Shown in pieces: positions 36,733-45,739 of a stretch of DNA of 64,000 nucleotides (position 1 is the stretch's first letter; the number at the start of each line of letters is the position of its first letter). Origin of the DNA: Planctomycetaceae bacterium (GTDB lineage: Bacteria; Planctomycetota; Planctomycetia; Pirellulales; UBA1268); assembly GCA_902629495.1 (NCBI GenBank), contig CACORA010000004.1, forward strand, positions 15,048-79,047. The letters are read 5' to 3'. Made by a program: the position numbers and the translations under genes. The notes under the pieces were generated by a model, which saw nothing but the letters and a program-made list of their open reading frames with translations, was not told the DNA's origin and did not search any database.

Positions 36733-38097
36733 GTGAGCCATGTTGAGCCGATTGAGCGAGTCGTTGACCTTCTAGATCCAACAGCCAACATTATTCTAAA
36801 CATGTCAGTTGAAGAGGCCCTTGCAAGAGTGGGTACAGGCCAACCCCATGCTGTTCGGGCAATAGATGGTCAGTTTGCTTTGGTGCACCGCAATGGAAAA
36901 CAGATTCGTATGGCCCGATCCATAGGAAGGCCACTTCGTTACTTTATTGCGAAAAAGGCAGAAGGACCAATGCTTGTTACAGCAGATCGCATCGATGCGA
37001 TTGCTGCATTTCTTGAGAAAGAAGGACTCATCGACCAGTTTCATCCGTCGTATACCAGAATGGTACCAGCACATTATGTGACGGAATTAGCACTTGTGGG
37101 GTGCCCCGATCCAAATCCAACGACCACTCGCTTCTTTACGCCAAAGAGAAACAAATGGTCAACAGATTTAGATGAAATTGGTTTGCACTACATGACAGTA
37201 TTACAAAAAGAGATCAATCACTGGCTTGATACACTCAATGCAAAGGAGCCCATAGGAGTATTTTTTTCTGGAGGCATTGATAGTGGCTCACTCCTTGTTC
37301 TTCTCCATCACAGCCTTATGGCCCGAGGTGAATCACCACAGCGTCTCAAGGCCTTTACGCTTTCAATCCATGAGGAGGGAGCAGATCTACTGCAGGCAAA
37401 AGAATTTTTACAGCGAGTGAATATGGAGTATCTTCTTGAGGTCATTAAGGTTGCACCAGCAGAAATAAATATAGCTGACGCCATTCAAACAATTGAGGAT
37501 TACAAGCCGTTGGATGTTCAGGCAGCTGCAGCGACGCTGGCCCTCTGTCGATCTATCAGAAAGCGTTATCCATCATGGCGATATTTGATTGATGGGGATG
37601 GAGGTGACGAAAACTTGAAGGACTATCCGATTGAAGAGAATCCAGAACTTACCGTGCGCAGTGTTCTCAATAATTTGATGCTGTATCAAGAAGGTTGGGG
37701 GGTGGATGCAATCAAACACTCACTCACATATTCTGGTGGCCAAAGCCGTGGTCACGTCCGAACGTATGCACCTGCCACAACATTGGGCTTTCGTGGCTTT
37801 AGTCCCTACGCATTACCAAATGTGATTGAGGTTGCAGAAGGTATTCCTTTTATTGAGCTTACCGATTGGGATCACAGTCGTCTCTACGCTCTGAAAGGTG
37901 AGATAATACGTCGTGGTATTCGTCAGCTCACGGCCATAGACATACCAATTTTTGAAAAACGAAGATTTCAAGAAGGAGTGGCCACAACAGGTACGTTCGA
38001 GACATTATTTCCAAATGACCCATCGATTTACCGACAGATTTTTCATGATATTTGGAGTCAGGATGTGGCAGAGAATAGCTTGCGTGGAGCAGTGTGA
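36733..38097 (+). CDS. Asparagine-synthetase-like amidotransferase without glutaminase Cys
   Basis: I placed the start at GTG 36733 because a strong GAGGAGG (36718-36724) lies eight bases upstream; the product is 454 residues. The N-terminal third resembles a class II glutaminase (Ntn) domain (DGQFALVHRNGKQIRMARS..GRPLRYF), but there is no Cys at position 2, so glutamine hydrolysis is not expected. The synthetase half has the ATP pyrophosphatase motif SGGIDS (179-184), DGDGGDE (287-293) and a late FEKRRFQEG matching the conserved Lys region. By analogy with beta-lactam synthetase, it may adenylate a carboxylate and form an amide with a substrate amine or free ammonia. The 3' end overlaps the convergent flavoprotein gene by 40 bp. 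Confidence 0.8.
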   Translation: MSHVEPIERVVDLLDPTANIILNMSVEEALARVGTGQPHAVRAIDGQFALVHRNGKQIRMARSIGRPLRYFIAKKAEGPMLVTADRIDAIAAFLEKEGLIDQFHPSYTRMVPAHYVTELALVGCPDPNPTTTRFFTPKRNKWSTDLDEIGLHYMTVLQKEINHWLDTLNAKEPIGVFFSGGIDSGSLLVLLHHSLMARGESPQRLKAFTLSIHEEGADLLQAKEFLQRVNMEYLLEVIKVAPAEINIADAIQTIEDYKPLDVQAAAATLALCRSIRKRYPSWRYLIDGDGGDENLKDYPIEENPELTVRSVLNNLMLYQEGWGVDAIKHSLTYSGGQSRGHVRTYAPATTLGFRGFSPYALPNVIEVAEGIPFIELTDWDHSRLYALKGEIIRRGIRQLTAIDIPIFEKRRFQEGVATTGTFETLFPNDPSIYRQIFHDIWSQDVAENSLRGAV

Positions 38098-39548
38098 GCA
38101 AAACGATTTTTTGTCGAGAGTTGAAAGAAGCCGAGGCGGTCAAAGTCAGAAAGACTGTGTCGCAGTTGACTCAAGCAGTAAGATTCCGATATGTGGCCTT
38201 GTACTGAAGCATGAATGAGTGTGCAGGATTCCGTGAGCCGTTCGCGGAGGGTGATGTTATCTGCTGCGAGGAATCGTGTGTCTTCACAGGCCGCGTCTGA
38301 TAGTAGCGTTTTCTCAAATTGGATTGTTGCCAAGAAGTACAGTGATGACGCTGCGGAAAAAAGCTCAAAATGGTTGATTGCTGCATAGGCAGCGCTGACA
38401 AGCTGATCAATAAATCTGATTTCGTCAATAACGTTTTGGCCGTACTGATCCCAAGCAGGTGTTGAATGTTCATCATGCAAGAGGAGTGAAGCCAGGCGTG
38501 CCACTCCATGGATGCTGTGCGCAATTCCGGTGCTGTGCAATGGATCGATAAAGCCACTTGTTGTTGGCAGCATAGCCCAGCCCGGCCCAGAACTTTCTGA
38601 CCAAAGTCGCTGAAGTGATCCAGTTTGATAGAGGTGAGGAATGGCTTGGCAGTTCTCGAAGAGCGACCATAAAGACGGATAGCATTGCAGTCGATTTTTC
38701 CAATACCCTTCAAGATCATGATTAATATTCACCTGACGGTTTTCTACAAGTCCGATACTGGTTCGACCGTCATCAAATCGTAGGAGCCAGACCCAGCCGT
38801 CATCGATTAGATGATGCTGAGCGGCGTCATCTGAACGAAAGGGGTCGATTGTTGATGAGTCACCATTAGCAAGTTGTCGTGCATCCCAGCTCTCTACTCC
38901 ACGGAAGTGCCCGTACAAGGCAGATGTAGTCGTCGACAATGTCTTATCAAGACGGGAAAGACCAAGTTTGTCCCCCATCAGCCCACCATGACCAGTTGCA
39001 TCAATGATGATTCGAGCACAATCGTTTTGGTATTGATCTGTGCCAGTGTGTCGCCAGCTTACACGCCACCCGTTGTTCTCTCGAACAATCTGATTGACAT
39101 GGCAGTTTTCCATTGCATGAACGCCAGCGTCACAGCTCTGTCTGAAAAGATATGTGTCAACATCTGAGCGAAGCCAGTGTGTATCGCTTTCTGCATCGCA
39201 TGCGCTAGCAGCTACAAGAAGTGAATCTTTACCACAGGAATGACCGTAACACTCGCCTTTACGATGTTTGAAGTATGAAAACCCACGCTTCTTTCCACAG
39301 ACTAGGTGAGGTAATTCTTGTTTCCATCTTCCATACATTGACAATGATGCAAGCTGCGGAAGGGCATACCGTTTGGCGAGGTCAGCAATCACAATGTCAG
39401 CTACTGGCGTGCTGGATTCACCAATACTGAAACGGGGGTGAGTGTGACGATCAAGCATGAACACACGCATGCCCTGAGCAGCGAGAATCCAGCCGAGAAT
39501 ACTGCCAGAAAAGCTGCTCCCAAGAATTAGGACGTCATATTGTTTCAT
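38058..39548 (-). CDS. Flavin-dependent halogenase-like oxidoreductase
   Basis: ATG at 39548 overlaps the radical SAM stop codon (ATGA), so I prefer it to the GTG at 39563; the product is 496 residues. The N-terminus binds FAD (VLILGSSFSGSILGW), and HPRFSIGESSTPVAD is the segment seen in tryptophan-halogenase-like flavoproteins. DDGWVWLLRFDDGRTSIG occupies the place of the halogenase W-x-W-x-I-P motif, but the Ile-Pro is replaced by Leu-Arg. PTTSGFIDPLHSTGIAHS is the second FAD motif. It is therefore a halogenase-family flavoprotein that may be an oxygenase, dehydrogenase or reductase instead of a halogenase. No flavin reductase partner is seen nearby. Confidence 0.8.
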   Translation of the reverse strand: MKQYDVLILGSSFSGSILGWILAAQGMRVFMLDRHTHPRFSIGESSTPVADIVIADLAKRYALPQLASLSMYGRWKQELPHLVCGKKRGFSYFKHRKGECYGHSCGKDSLLVAASACDAESDTHWLRSDVDTYLFRQSCDAGVHAMENCHVNQIVRENNGWRVSWRHTGTDQYQNDCARIIIDATGHGGLMGDKLGLSRLDKTLSTTTSALYGHFRGVESWDARQLANGDSSTIDPFRSDDAAQHHLIDDGWVWLLRFDDGRTSIGLVENRQVNINHDLEGYWKNRLQCYPSLWSLFENCQAIPHLYQTGSLQRLWSESSGPGWAMLPTTSGFIDPLHSTGIAHSIHGVARLASLLLHDEHSTPAWDQYGQNVIDEIRFIDQLVSAAYAAINHFELFSAASSLYFLATIQFEKTLLSDAACEDTRFLAADNITLRERLTESCTLIHASVQGHISESYCLSQLRHSLSDFDRLGFFQLSTKNRFAHTAPRKLFSATS

Positions 39549-40495
39549 AGATGACACCCACACGATGATGAAGTTGCTGGTAGTGAGTCTTGGGTGAGGT
39601 TCATGGTTTGTAAGCGTTGCAGTCGACGTGGTCGGCAGATGTCACACGTGCCCTCCAATGTCGTGAAGTCCCATAAATCAACGGTAACAACAACATCAGA
39701 GTTATTGAATTGGTTTAGAACAGTCTCAGCACACAATTCAACTTGCCGAGCGTCCGGAACACAGTTGTGTTTTTCGTTCAGAGTACTTTCAACATAACCA
39801 TTTCCTGACCGTAAAGGCACAATGCTGACATGCCGTACGCCACATGTCACTGCAAATGCGGTGGATTCGATTGCGGATACTAAGGCGTCCTCTTTTGAGA
39901 GGCCTGGTACGCCGAGCAGAATAAATGCCCGCACATCAATATTCCATGTTCTCAGTAAGGTAGATGCTTTTGCGAAATCATCAGCAGTCATTTTCTTATT
40001 GAGATTTTTTAGTGCAGTTGGATGGATGGTTTCCAGTCCCATCGCTACTTCAAGTTGACCAGAGCACGCATCACGAAATTCCTTAATCACCGAAGTTGTA
40101 AGGGATGGATGATTTTCTACAACAATGCGATCAAATGGAGAAATTAATTGAGCGATAAGGGGAAGGTCTTCTGATGGCACACAGCGTGCATCAAAAAAAT
40201 TACTTCCGTTGTAGAGTTTGATCCATGTGGGTTTGAGCTCAGAGGAGACGTGCAGTCCATGTTGAATTTGTTGAGGAATAGCTCCAGGCGGTGTTGCTTC
40301 ACGAAGCGTATTTTTCCAGAGATCACACATGGAACATGTAAAACGGCACTCACTTCCAGCAAGAATCATTACTCGTGTTGGAATGGAGCATTCTGCTGAA
40401 GAAATTTCTAGTTCATCCCAGACGGCAACTGGGTGCTCCAAGGAAATAGGATTACGGGTTCCACGAAGATTCCTGATTTCAAAACTTGAAGCCAC
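39545..40495 (-). CDS. Radical SAM enzyme with C-terminal Cys clusters
   Basis: The 316-residue product (GTG start) carries the radical SAM motif C-x3-C-x2-C at residues 50, 54 and 57 (CRFTCSMCDLW). IKLYNGSNFF and VENHPSL, then EVAMGLETIHP and RAFILLGVPG, follow the layout of the Elp3/archaeosine-synthase-like radical SAM group. The C-terminus has four more cysteines, CDIC (284, 287) and CGC (312, 314), which could hold an auxiliary iron-sulfur cluster or zinc. It starts a two-gene transcript with the flavoprotein (4-bp overlap) and is divergent from the FAD oxidoreductase at 40692. Substrate unknown. Confidence 0.85.
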   Translation of the reverse strand: MASSFEIRNLRGTRNPISLEHPVAVWDELEISSAECSIPTRVMILAGSECRFTCSMCDLWKNTLREATPPGAIPQQIQHGLHVSSELKPTWIKLYNGSNFFDARCVPSEDLPLIAQLISPFDRIVVENHPSLTTSVIKEFRDACSGQLEVAMGLETIHPTALKNLNKKMTADDFAKASTLLRTWNIDVRAFILLGVPGLSKEDALVSAIESTAFAVTCGVRHVSIVPLRSGNGYVESTLNEKHNCVPDARQVELCAETVLNQFNNSDVVVTVDLWDFTTLEGTCDICRPRRLQRLQTMNLTQDSLPATSSSCGCHL

Positions 40496-40691
40496 GTTAT
40501 TAAGCCATCAATAAGAGTTCGAAAAAGCCTCTATAGAAAAGGCAATTGTGAAATAACTATTTTGCTTAGGCTATCATCTTGTACATTAAGAGTTATTCGT
40601 TTGAGTGATTATTGTCGTTACTTTGTTTGCTATATGGGTGTACGATACGCACAATATGCGATTGAAAGAGGGCCCTCGGGAGAACGTCACG

Positions 40692-42983
40692 ATGACGAAT
40701 AGTTTACGGTTCTGCGTAGGTAATTTGTTTACTCTGATTGGGCTATGGGGCATTTCCAGCGTTGCGGCCACTGTTTTGGTGGAAGCCGAGAGCTTTGATG
40801 ATCCCGGTGGCTGGAAACTCGACACACAATTTATTCGTCAAATGGGCTCACCATACATGCTTGCCCATGGTCTTGGTCGCCCTGTGTCAGATGCTTCGAC
40901 GAAAGTTGTGTTTCCTGAAAGTGGTGAGTATCACATCTTTGTCCGAACAAAAGACTGGGTTGCACGTTGGGATACTCCTGGGACACCAGGAAGATTTCAG
41001 GTATGTATCAATGGAAAACCGATTCGTGAAACATTTGGTACCAAAGGAAGAGAGTGGGGTTGGCAGCGTGGGGGTGTTGTGCATGTGCCTGCTGGCGAGG
41101 CTACTGTAACACTTCATGATCTCACAGGTTTTAATGGCCGCTGCGATTGCATAGTTTTTTCTACAAGTGATGTAGTTCCGCCAAATGACTCGGGTATTCT
41201 TGCAGACTGGCGACGGACGATGTTGGGTCTTCACGGCAAGCCAGACTCCAAAGGTCCATATGATCTTGTCGTGGTTGGCGGAGGATATGCGGGCATGGGT
41301 TCAGCGATATCTGCTGCTCGCATGGGACTCAAAGTTGCATTAATCCAAGACCGACCTGTACTTGGAGGCAATGGGTCAAGTGAAGTACGTGTATGGGCGA
41401 AAGGGCTCATTCGTCGTGGAAACTATCCAAGGATCGGAGAGATCATTGAGGAGTTTTGTGACCATGCAAAAAAGAGCCCTGGAACGTATGAAGAGTTTGG
41501 AGATAACAAGAAAGAAAAGCTGATCCGCTCAGAATCAAATATCGATCTTTTTCTCAACACACATGCCTTTGCAGTTGAGTGCGATGGCCAGACAATTACT
41601 GCGATCAACTGTTTTGATACCCGAACCAGCCACGAACTAAGATTTACAGGTGCATTGTTTTGTGATGCAACAGGACATGCCACAGTAGGTTTTCTTGCAG
41701 GTGCAGAAACCGTGATGGAACCAAAGGGAAGAATGGGCATGAGCAATATGTGGGCATGGGCTGAAAGCGCTACGGAGCATCCATACCCCGAAACTCCATG
41801 GGCCTTACCACTGACCATGACAGATTTTCCCTATCCGCGCGACCATCATGGGCAATGGTTCTGGGAAAGTGGTTTTGATAAAGATCCACTTGCTGATGCG
41901 GAAGGTATTCGTGACTGGAATCTTCGGGCAGTATTTGGAGCGTTCAATGCCATGAAGAATGGTGACGGTTCCGAAGAGCACAAAAATGCTGTGTTGACAT
42001 GGGTGGCATACATTGGCGGACCTCGTGAGAGCCGACGAATCCTTGGTGATGTTGTGCTCCGTCAGGAAGATATCGTTGAGAAGCATCAGTTTTCTGATGG
42101 GTGTGTGCCATCGACATGGTCAATTGATTTGCATTATCCAAAACAAGAATACGCCAAGAAGTTTCCAGACAACCCATTTATCTCAATTGCTGTTCATGAT
42201 CGTCGTGTTGATCGTAGTTATGGATATCCTGTTCCCTATCGATGTTTTTACTCAAAAGATATCAGCAATCTTTTTATGGCTGGACGATGTGTGTCCGTAA
42301 CGCATCAGGCCTTGGGGACTGTGCGCGTTATGAAAACATGTGGAATGATGGGTGAAGTTGTTGGCAAGGCTGCAAGTGTTGCTATCAAGCATGGCACAAC
42401 CCCACGCGGTGTATACGTTGATCACTGGCACGAGATGGATGAGCTCTTGCAACTGCCAGGGAAGGCACGTCGCGTATCACCGTCATCACCGATTGAGATT
42501 CCTGCAGATGCGTTGCCTCTTGCTGGGCCAGACGGGCCGATAACAGGTTTGGATCCTGCAAAGCTGGCACATGATAAGTCAGCAGTTGTTCGTGATGATC
42601 GTGATGCTGTTCGAGAAGGAAACTGGAAAGAAGGGCAGGGACTGAAGGGGTATGTGGCACACGGTTACCACTATGCAAGTCCGGATAGTGGCTCACGTGC
42701 GACATATGAACTGAGAGCTCCGTCTGCTGGTTCCTATGAAGTGCTTGTGTCTTGGCAATCGCATGAAAATCGTGGGTCGTCTGTACCTGTTGTGGTCAAG
42801 GCAAACAACAGCCAGTCAACAGTCCGTTTTAATATGAAGGAAGCAGCTCCTTTGAATAACCACTTCGGTTCTGCTGGTCACGTCAGTCTTGAGAAGGGAG
42901 GTCGGTGTGTGGTGGTCATTAGCACTGAAAATGCAGGAGGATTAGCCCACGCCGATGCTGTACTCCTTGTGCCTGTGCAATAA
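40692..42983 (+). CDS. Secreted FAD-dependent oxidoreductase with carbohydrate-binding-like ends
   Basis: ATG at 40692 is preferred over the GTG at 40605: GGGAG lies upstream and a signal peptide then opens the 763-residue product (FCVGNLFTLIGLWGISSVAA). Residues about 25-160 are a beta-rich domain (VLVEAESFDDPGGW, GEYHIFVRTKDW) like golvesin/CBM modules. An FAD domain of the PF12831 type follows (YDLVVVGGGYAGMGSAISAARMG, LGGNGSSEVRVWAKG). The last 130 residues form another golvesin-like domain (GSRATYELRAPSAGSYEVLVSW). It likely oxidises a sugar or glycan-linked substrate in the periplasm. First gene of a plus-strand group to 47414. Confidence 0.8.
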   Translation: MTNSLRFCVGNLFTLIGLWGISSVAATVLVEAESFDDPGGWKLDTQFIRQMGSPYMLAHGLGRPVSDASTKVVFPESGEYHIFVRTKDWVARWDTPGTPGRFQVCINGKPIRETFGTKGREWGWQRGGVVHVPAGEATVTLHDLTGFNGRCDCIVFSTSDVVPPNDSGILADWRRTMLGLHGKPDSKGPYDLVVVGGGYAGMGSAISAARMGLKVALIQDRPVLGGNGSSEVRVWAKGLIRRGNYPRIGEIIEEFCDHAKKSPGTYEEFGDNKKEKLIRSESNIDLFLNTHAFAVECDGQTITAINCFDTRTSHELRFTGALFCDATGHATVGFLAGAETVMEPKGRMGMSNMWAWAESATEHPYPETPWALPLTMTDFPYPRDHHGQWFWESGFDKDPLADAEGIRDWNLRAVFGAFNAMKNGDGSEEHKNAVLTWVAYIGGPRESRRILGDVVLRQEDIVEKHQFSDGCVPSTWSIDLHYPKQEYAKKFPDNPFISIAVHDRRVDRSYGYPVPYRCFYSKDISNLFMAGRCVSVTHQALGTVRVMKTCGMMGEVVGKAASVAIKHGTTPRGVYVDHWHEMDELLQLPGKARRVSPSSPIEIPADALPLAGPDGPITGLDPAKLAHDKSAVVRDDRDAVREGNWKEGQGLKGYVAHGYHYASPDSGSRATYELRAPSAGSYEVLVSWQSHENRGSSVPVVVKANNSQSTVRFNMKEAAPLNNHFGSAGHVSLEKGGRCVVVISTENAGGLAHADAVLLVPVQ

Positions 42984-43067
42984 TGTCAGCAGGCCAATAT
43001 TCTAGAGCATAGAATCGTTCACGGTACGTAAGACGTACGTTTTCATACTTGGGCTAAGGGGAAAAAT

Positions 43068-45734
43068 ATGATGAACAGCTCATGCACAATGTATCTATTT
43101 AACATGCGTTTGATTTTCATTGTATGGATTCCTTTGTTCTCTTTGTTTGAATGCAAGGCGGCCGAAGTCACTACGATTACCTCTGAATTAATTGCAACGG
43201 TACAACAAACGGGTGAAAGTGCCCCTCCTCGAGGCAAAGAGGCTGATTGGATTATCGGTGATCACCTCATGAAAAACGATCATATTGTTGCGGTGATTGG
43301 TGCGACAAAGCCAACTCGTCATGCCAATATGACTGTGAAAAATGTCGGTGGTTGTATTATTGATCTGACAGAGATTTTACGACCAAATGATCAGCTGAGT
43401 GCATATTATCCGCTGGGAGGTATTGCCACCTACACAACTGCATCTGTTTTGGGAAAAGTCATTGATGACACGCCAGTGTCAGTGAAGGCTCCTCAGGTGA
43501 GCCTCACTGTCACTTCTCCAGCACGTGAAGGTCAACCAGCAATCGAAACAACATACTCGTTGTCTGATGGAGATCAGTATTTGGTTGTGACCTCTTCACT
43601 CCAAAACCCGCATGCGCAAGCCATTGAGGTTTCTTTTGCCGATCGTGTGCGGGCAGATCGGACGTTTCAGTCTGCGGTCGACACACAGGTTGGTTTCGTC
43701 TGGTGGGATGACGAATGGTTTGGTCAAGCGTATGGGTCGTTACCGGTGAAGGCATCGATTGCAGCAAAACAAGAACCAGTTGTGAAACGTTCTTCACGTG
43801 ATCCTGTGAATTTCATGGTTGATGGACGCACGAAGATCTCACTGAAGTCAAATGAATCAGTGCAATTGGTTCGATATGTTTTTCCTGCTCCCCATCTTTT
43901 AGCAGCGCGTGCATTGGCTGCGAGTATCACTGGTGAATCGACTGTTCCGGCAACGTTTCTGGTTGAAGATCCTGACGGGCCAGTGGCTGGTGCAATGGTC
44001 ACCGTATTTGATGGGGATGTGGCGTACGGTGCTGGGCGAACTGGATCAAATGGTCAATTAAGCACAATGCTTCCAAAAGGTTCAGCAGGGTATCGCTGTA
44101 CTGCACAAAAGGTTGGCCGTGGAAAGGTGGAGCATGTGTGTGGGCCGTTGTCAGAAGAAAAGACGATCACGTTGGGTCTGCCAAAGCCTGGGTATGTGGT
44201 TGGACGTATTCAGGATACTTCTCACCAACCAGTGCCATGCAAGGTGCAGTTTCGTCGAAAAGGTCTCGATGGAGAGAAGGATCCTGTGGATCCTGACTTT
44301 GGTCCGGATAGCGGTCACACGGCAGTTAAGAATCTTGTGTACAGTCATAATGGGCAATTTCGCCAAGAGATTTCTCCTGGCAGCTATGACGTTATCGTCA
44401 GCCTTGGGCCTGAGTACGATGCAGTTTTCCTCACACTCGTAGTGGAGTCAGGCAAAGATTCGCTCCTCAGTGCAGTGCTTCGGCGTTCAGTTGATACACA
44501 AGGATGGATCAGCAGTGATTTTCATAGTCATGCGTCTGAATCTGGGGACAATACAACAAGTCAACTCGGGCGAGTGCAGAATCTTTTGTGTGAACACATC
44601 GAGTTTGCACCATGCACGGAACATAATCGAATTTCCTCGTACTCACCTCATCTCGAACGTCTTGGTGTAAGCCGACATATGGCGACATGTACTGGGATGG
44701 AACTCACCGGTTCCTTGCTTCCGGTGAATCATCAGAATGCCTTTCCACTTATTGAACACCGACACACCCAGGATGGCGGTGGCCCAGTCGTGAACAACAA
44801 CGACCCACTTGCTCAGATTGAACAACTTGCGCTCTGGGATGATGGTAGTCAAAAGATTGTTCAGATGAATCATCCAAATCTCCGTCAGGTTCTCGGTGAT
44901 CGTGATACCAATGGACAGCCCGATGCTGGGTTTGAAAAAATGTTTGGTTTTGTTGATGTGATTGAGGTGCACCCACCAGATCTCATTTTTGCAGGGACAC
45001 CTTCAAGTGATGATGCACCCAAGAATAAAATATTTGCGTGGATGCAAATGCTCAATTTAGGTTACCGCATGCCTGGAGTGGTGAATACGGATGCACACTA
45101 TTCCTTTCATGGATCAGGTTGGCTTCGAAATTGGATTGCATCTTCAACAGATGAACCAGCAAGCATCAACATTGAAGAGATGGTTCATGCCTCTGAATCT
45201 GGTCGACTTGTCATGAGTAATGGACCTTTTCTTGAAGCACTTGTCGTTACAGAGTATGACGGAAAAATTCGTGAGGCTGGGCCTGGTGAAGATATCATTG
45301 ATACGGATGGCGAAGTGGATCTTTCTATAAAAGTTCAATGTCCGAACTGGTTTGATGTGGACCGCGTTCAGATATTCATCAATGGTCGAGCTGACGCCAC
45401 TCATGACTTCCGACGTCGTGAGCACCCCAGCCTGTTTTCTCGGGATGTGGTTCGCTTTCAACATACGATTCCTATCAAATTGAATCGTGATGCACATCTT
45501 ATTGTGGCAACAATTGGTGAAGAGTCAGCATTGGGGCCAGTGATGGGTCCTCAGCACGCAAAGGAAAAACCAGTGGCTGTCACAAATCCGATATTTGTCG
45601 ATATTGATGGGGATGGCTTCAGTCCGAACGGTGATTTGCTTGGACTGTCTGTTCCTCATCAGCCAACACTCACACATCGTCGTCGTGTTCATGGTCATGC
45701 CCACCCACATGGTCAGACTCAATCAAAAAAATAA
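43068..45734 (+). CDS. CehA/McbA-type PHP metallohydrolase, secreted
   Basis: The 888-residue product has a signal peptide (about 1-33) and a long beta-rich N-terminal half with a carboxypeptidase-regulatory-like module (GYVVGRIQDTSHQPVPCKVQFRR). A PHP metal-dependent domain starts near residue 475: SDFHSHASESGDN gives His-x-His, CTEHNRISSY a Glu-His pair and VVNTDAHYSF an Asp-His. This fits the CehA/McbA family, named for carbaryl hydrolases, which cleave phosphoester or ester/carbamate bonds with divalent metals. The C-terminus is unusually rich in His and Arg. AAGGGG precedes the ATG. It follows the FAD oxidoreductase by 84 bp. Confidence 0.8.
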   Translation: MMNSSCTMYLFNMRLIFIVWIPLFSLFECKAAEVTTITSELIATVQQTGESAPPRGKEADWIIGDHLMKNDHIVAVIGATKPTRHANMTVKNVGGCIIDLTEILRPNDQLSAYYPLGGIATYTTASVLGKVIDDTPVSVKAPQVSLTVTSPAREGQPAIETTYSLSDGDQYLVVTSSLQNPHAQAIEVSFADRVRADRTFQSAVDTQVGFVWWDDEWFGQAYGSLPVKASIAAKQEPVVKRSSRDPVNFMVDGRTKISLKSNESVQLVRYVFPAPHLLAARALAASITGESTVPATFLVEDPDGPVAGAMVTVFDGDVAYGAGRTGSNGQLSTMLPKGSAGYRCTAQKVGRGKVEHVCGPLSEEKTITLGLPKPGYVVGRIQDTSHQPVPCKVQFRRKGLDGEKDPVDPDFGPDSGHTAVKNLVYSHNGQFRQEISPGSYDVIVSLGPEYDAVFLTLVVESGKDSLLSAVLRRSVDTQGWISSDFHSHASESGDNTTSQLGRVQNLLCEHIEFAPCTEHNRISSYSPHLERLGVSRHMATCTGMELTGSLLPVNHQNAFPLIEHRHTQDGGGPVVNNNDPLAQIEQLALWDDGSQKIVQMNHPNLRQVLGDRDTNGQPDAGFEKMFGFVDVIEVHPPDLIFAGTPSSDDAPKNKIFAWMQMLNLGYRMPGVVNTDAHYSFHGSGWLRNWIASSTDEPASINIEEMVHASESGRLVMSNGPFLEALVVTEYDGKIREAGPGEDIIDTDGEVDLSIKVQCPNWFDVDRVQIFINGRADATHDFRRREHPSLFSRDVVRFQHTIPIKLNRDAHLIVATIGEESALGPVMGPQHAKEKPVAVTNPIFVDIDGDGFSPNGDLLGLSVPHQPTLTHRRRVHGHAHPHGQTQSKK

Positions 45735-45739
45735 AAATA

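Noticed and set aside
36733..40495. Lasso-peptide gene cluster
   Set aside because: An asparagine-synthetase-like protein is present, but no precursor peptide, B-type leader peptidase or RRE protein is seen.
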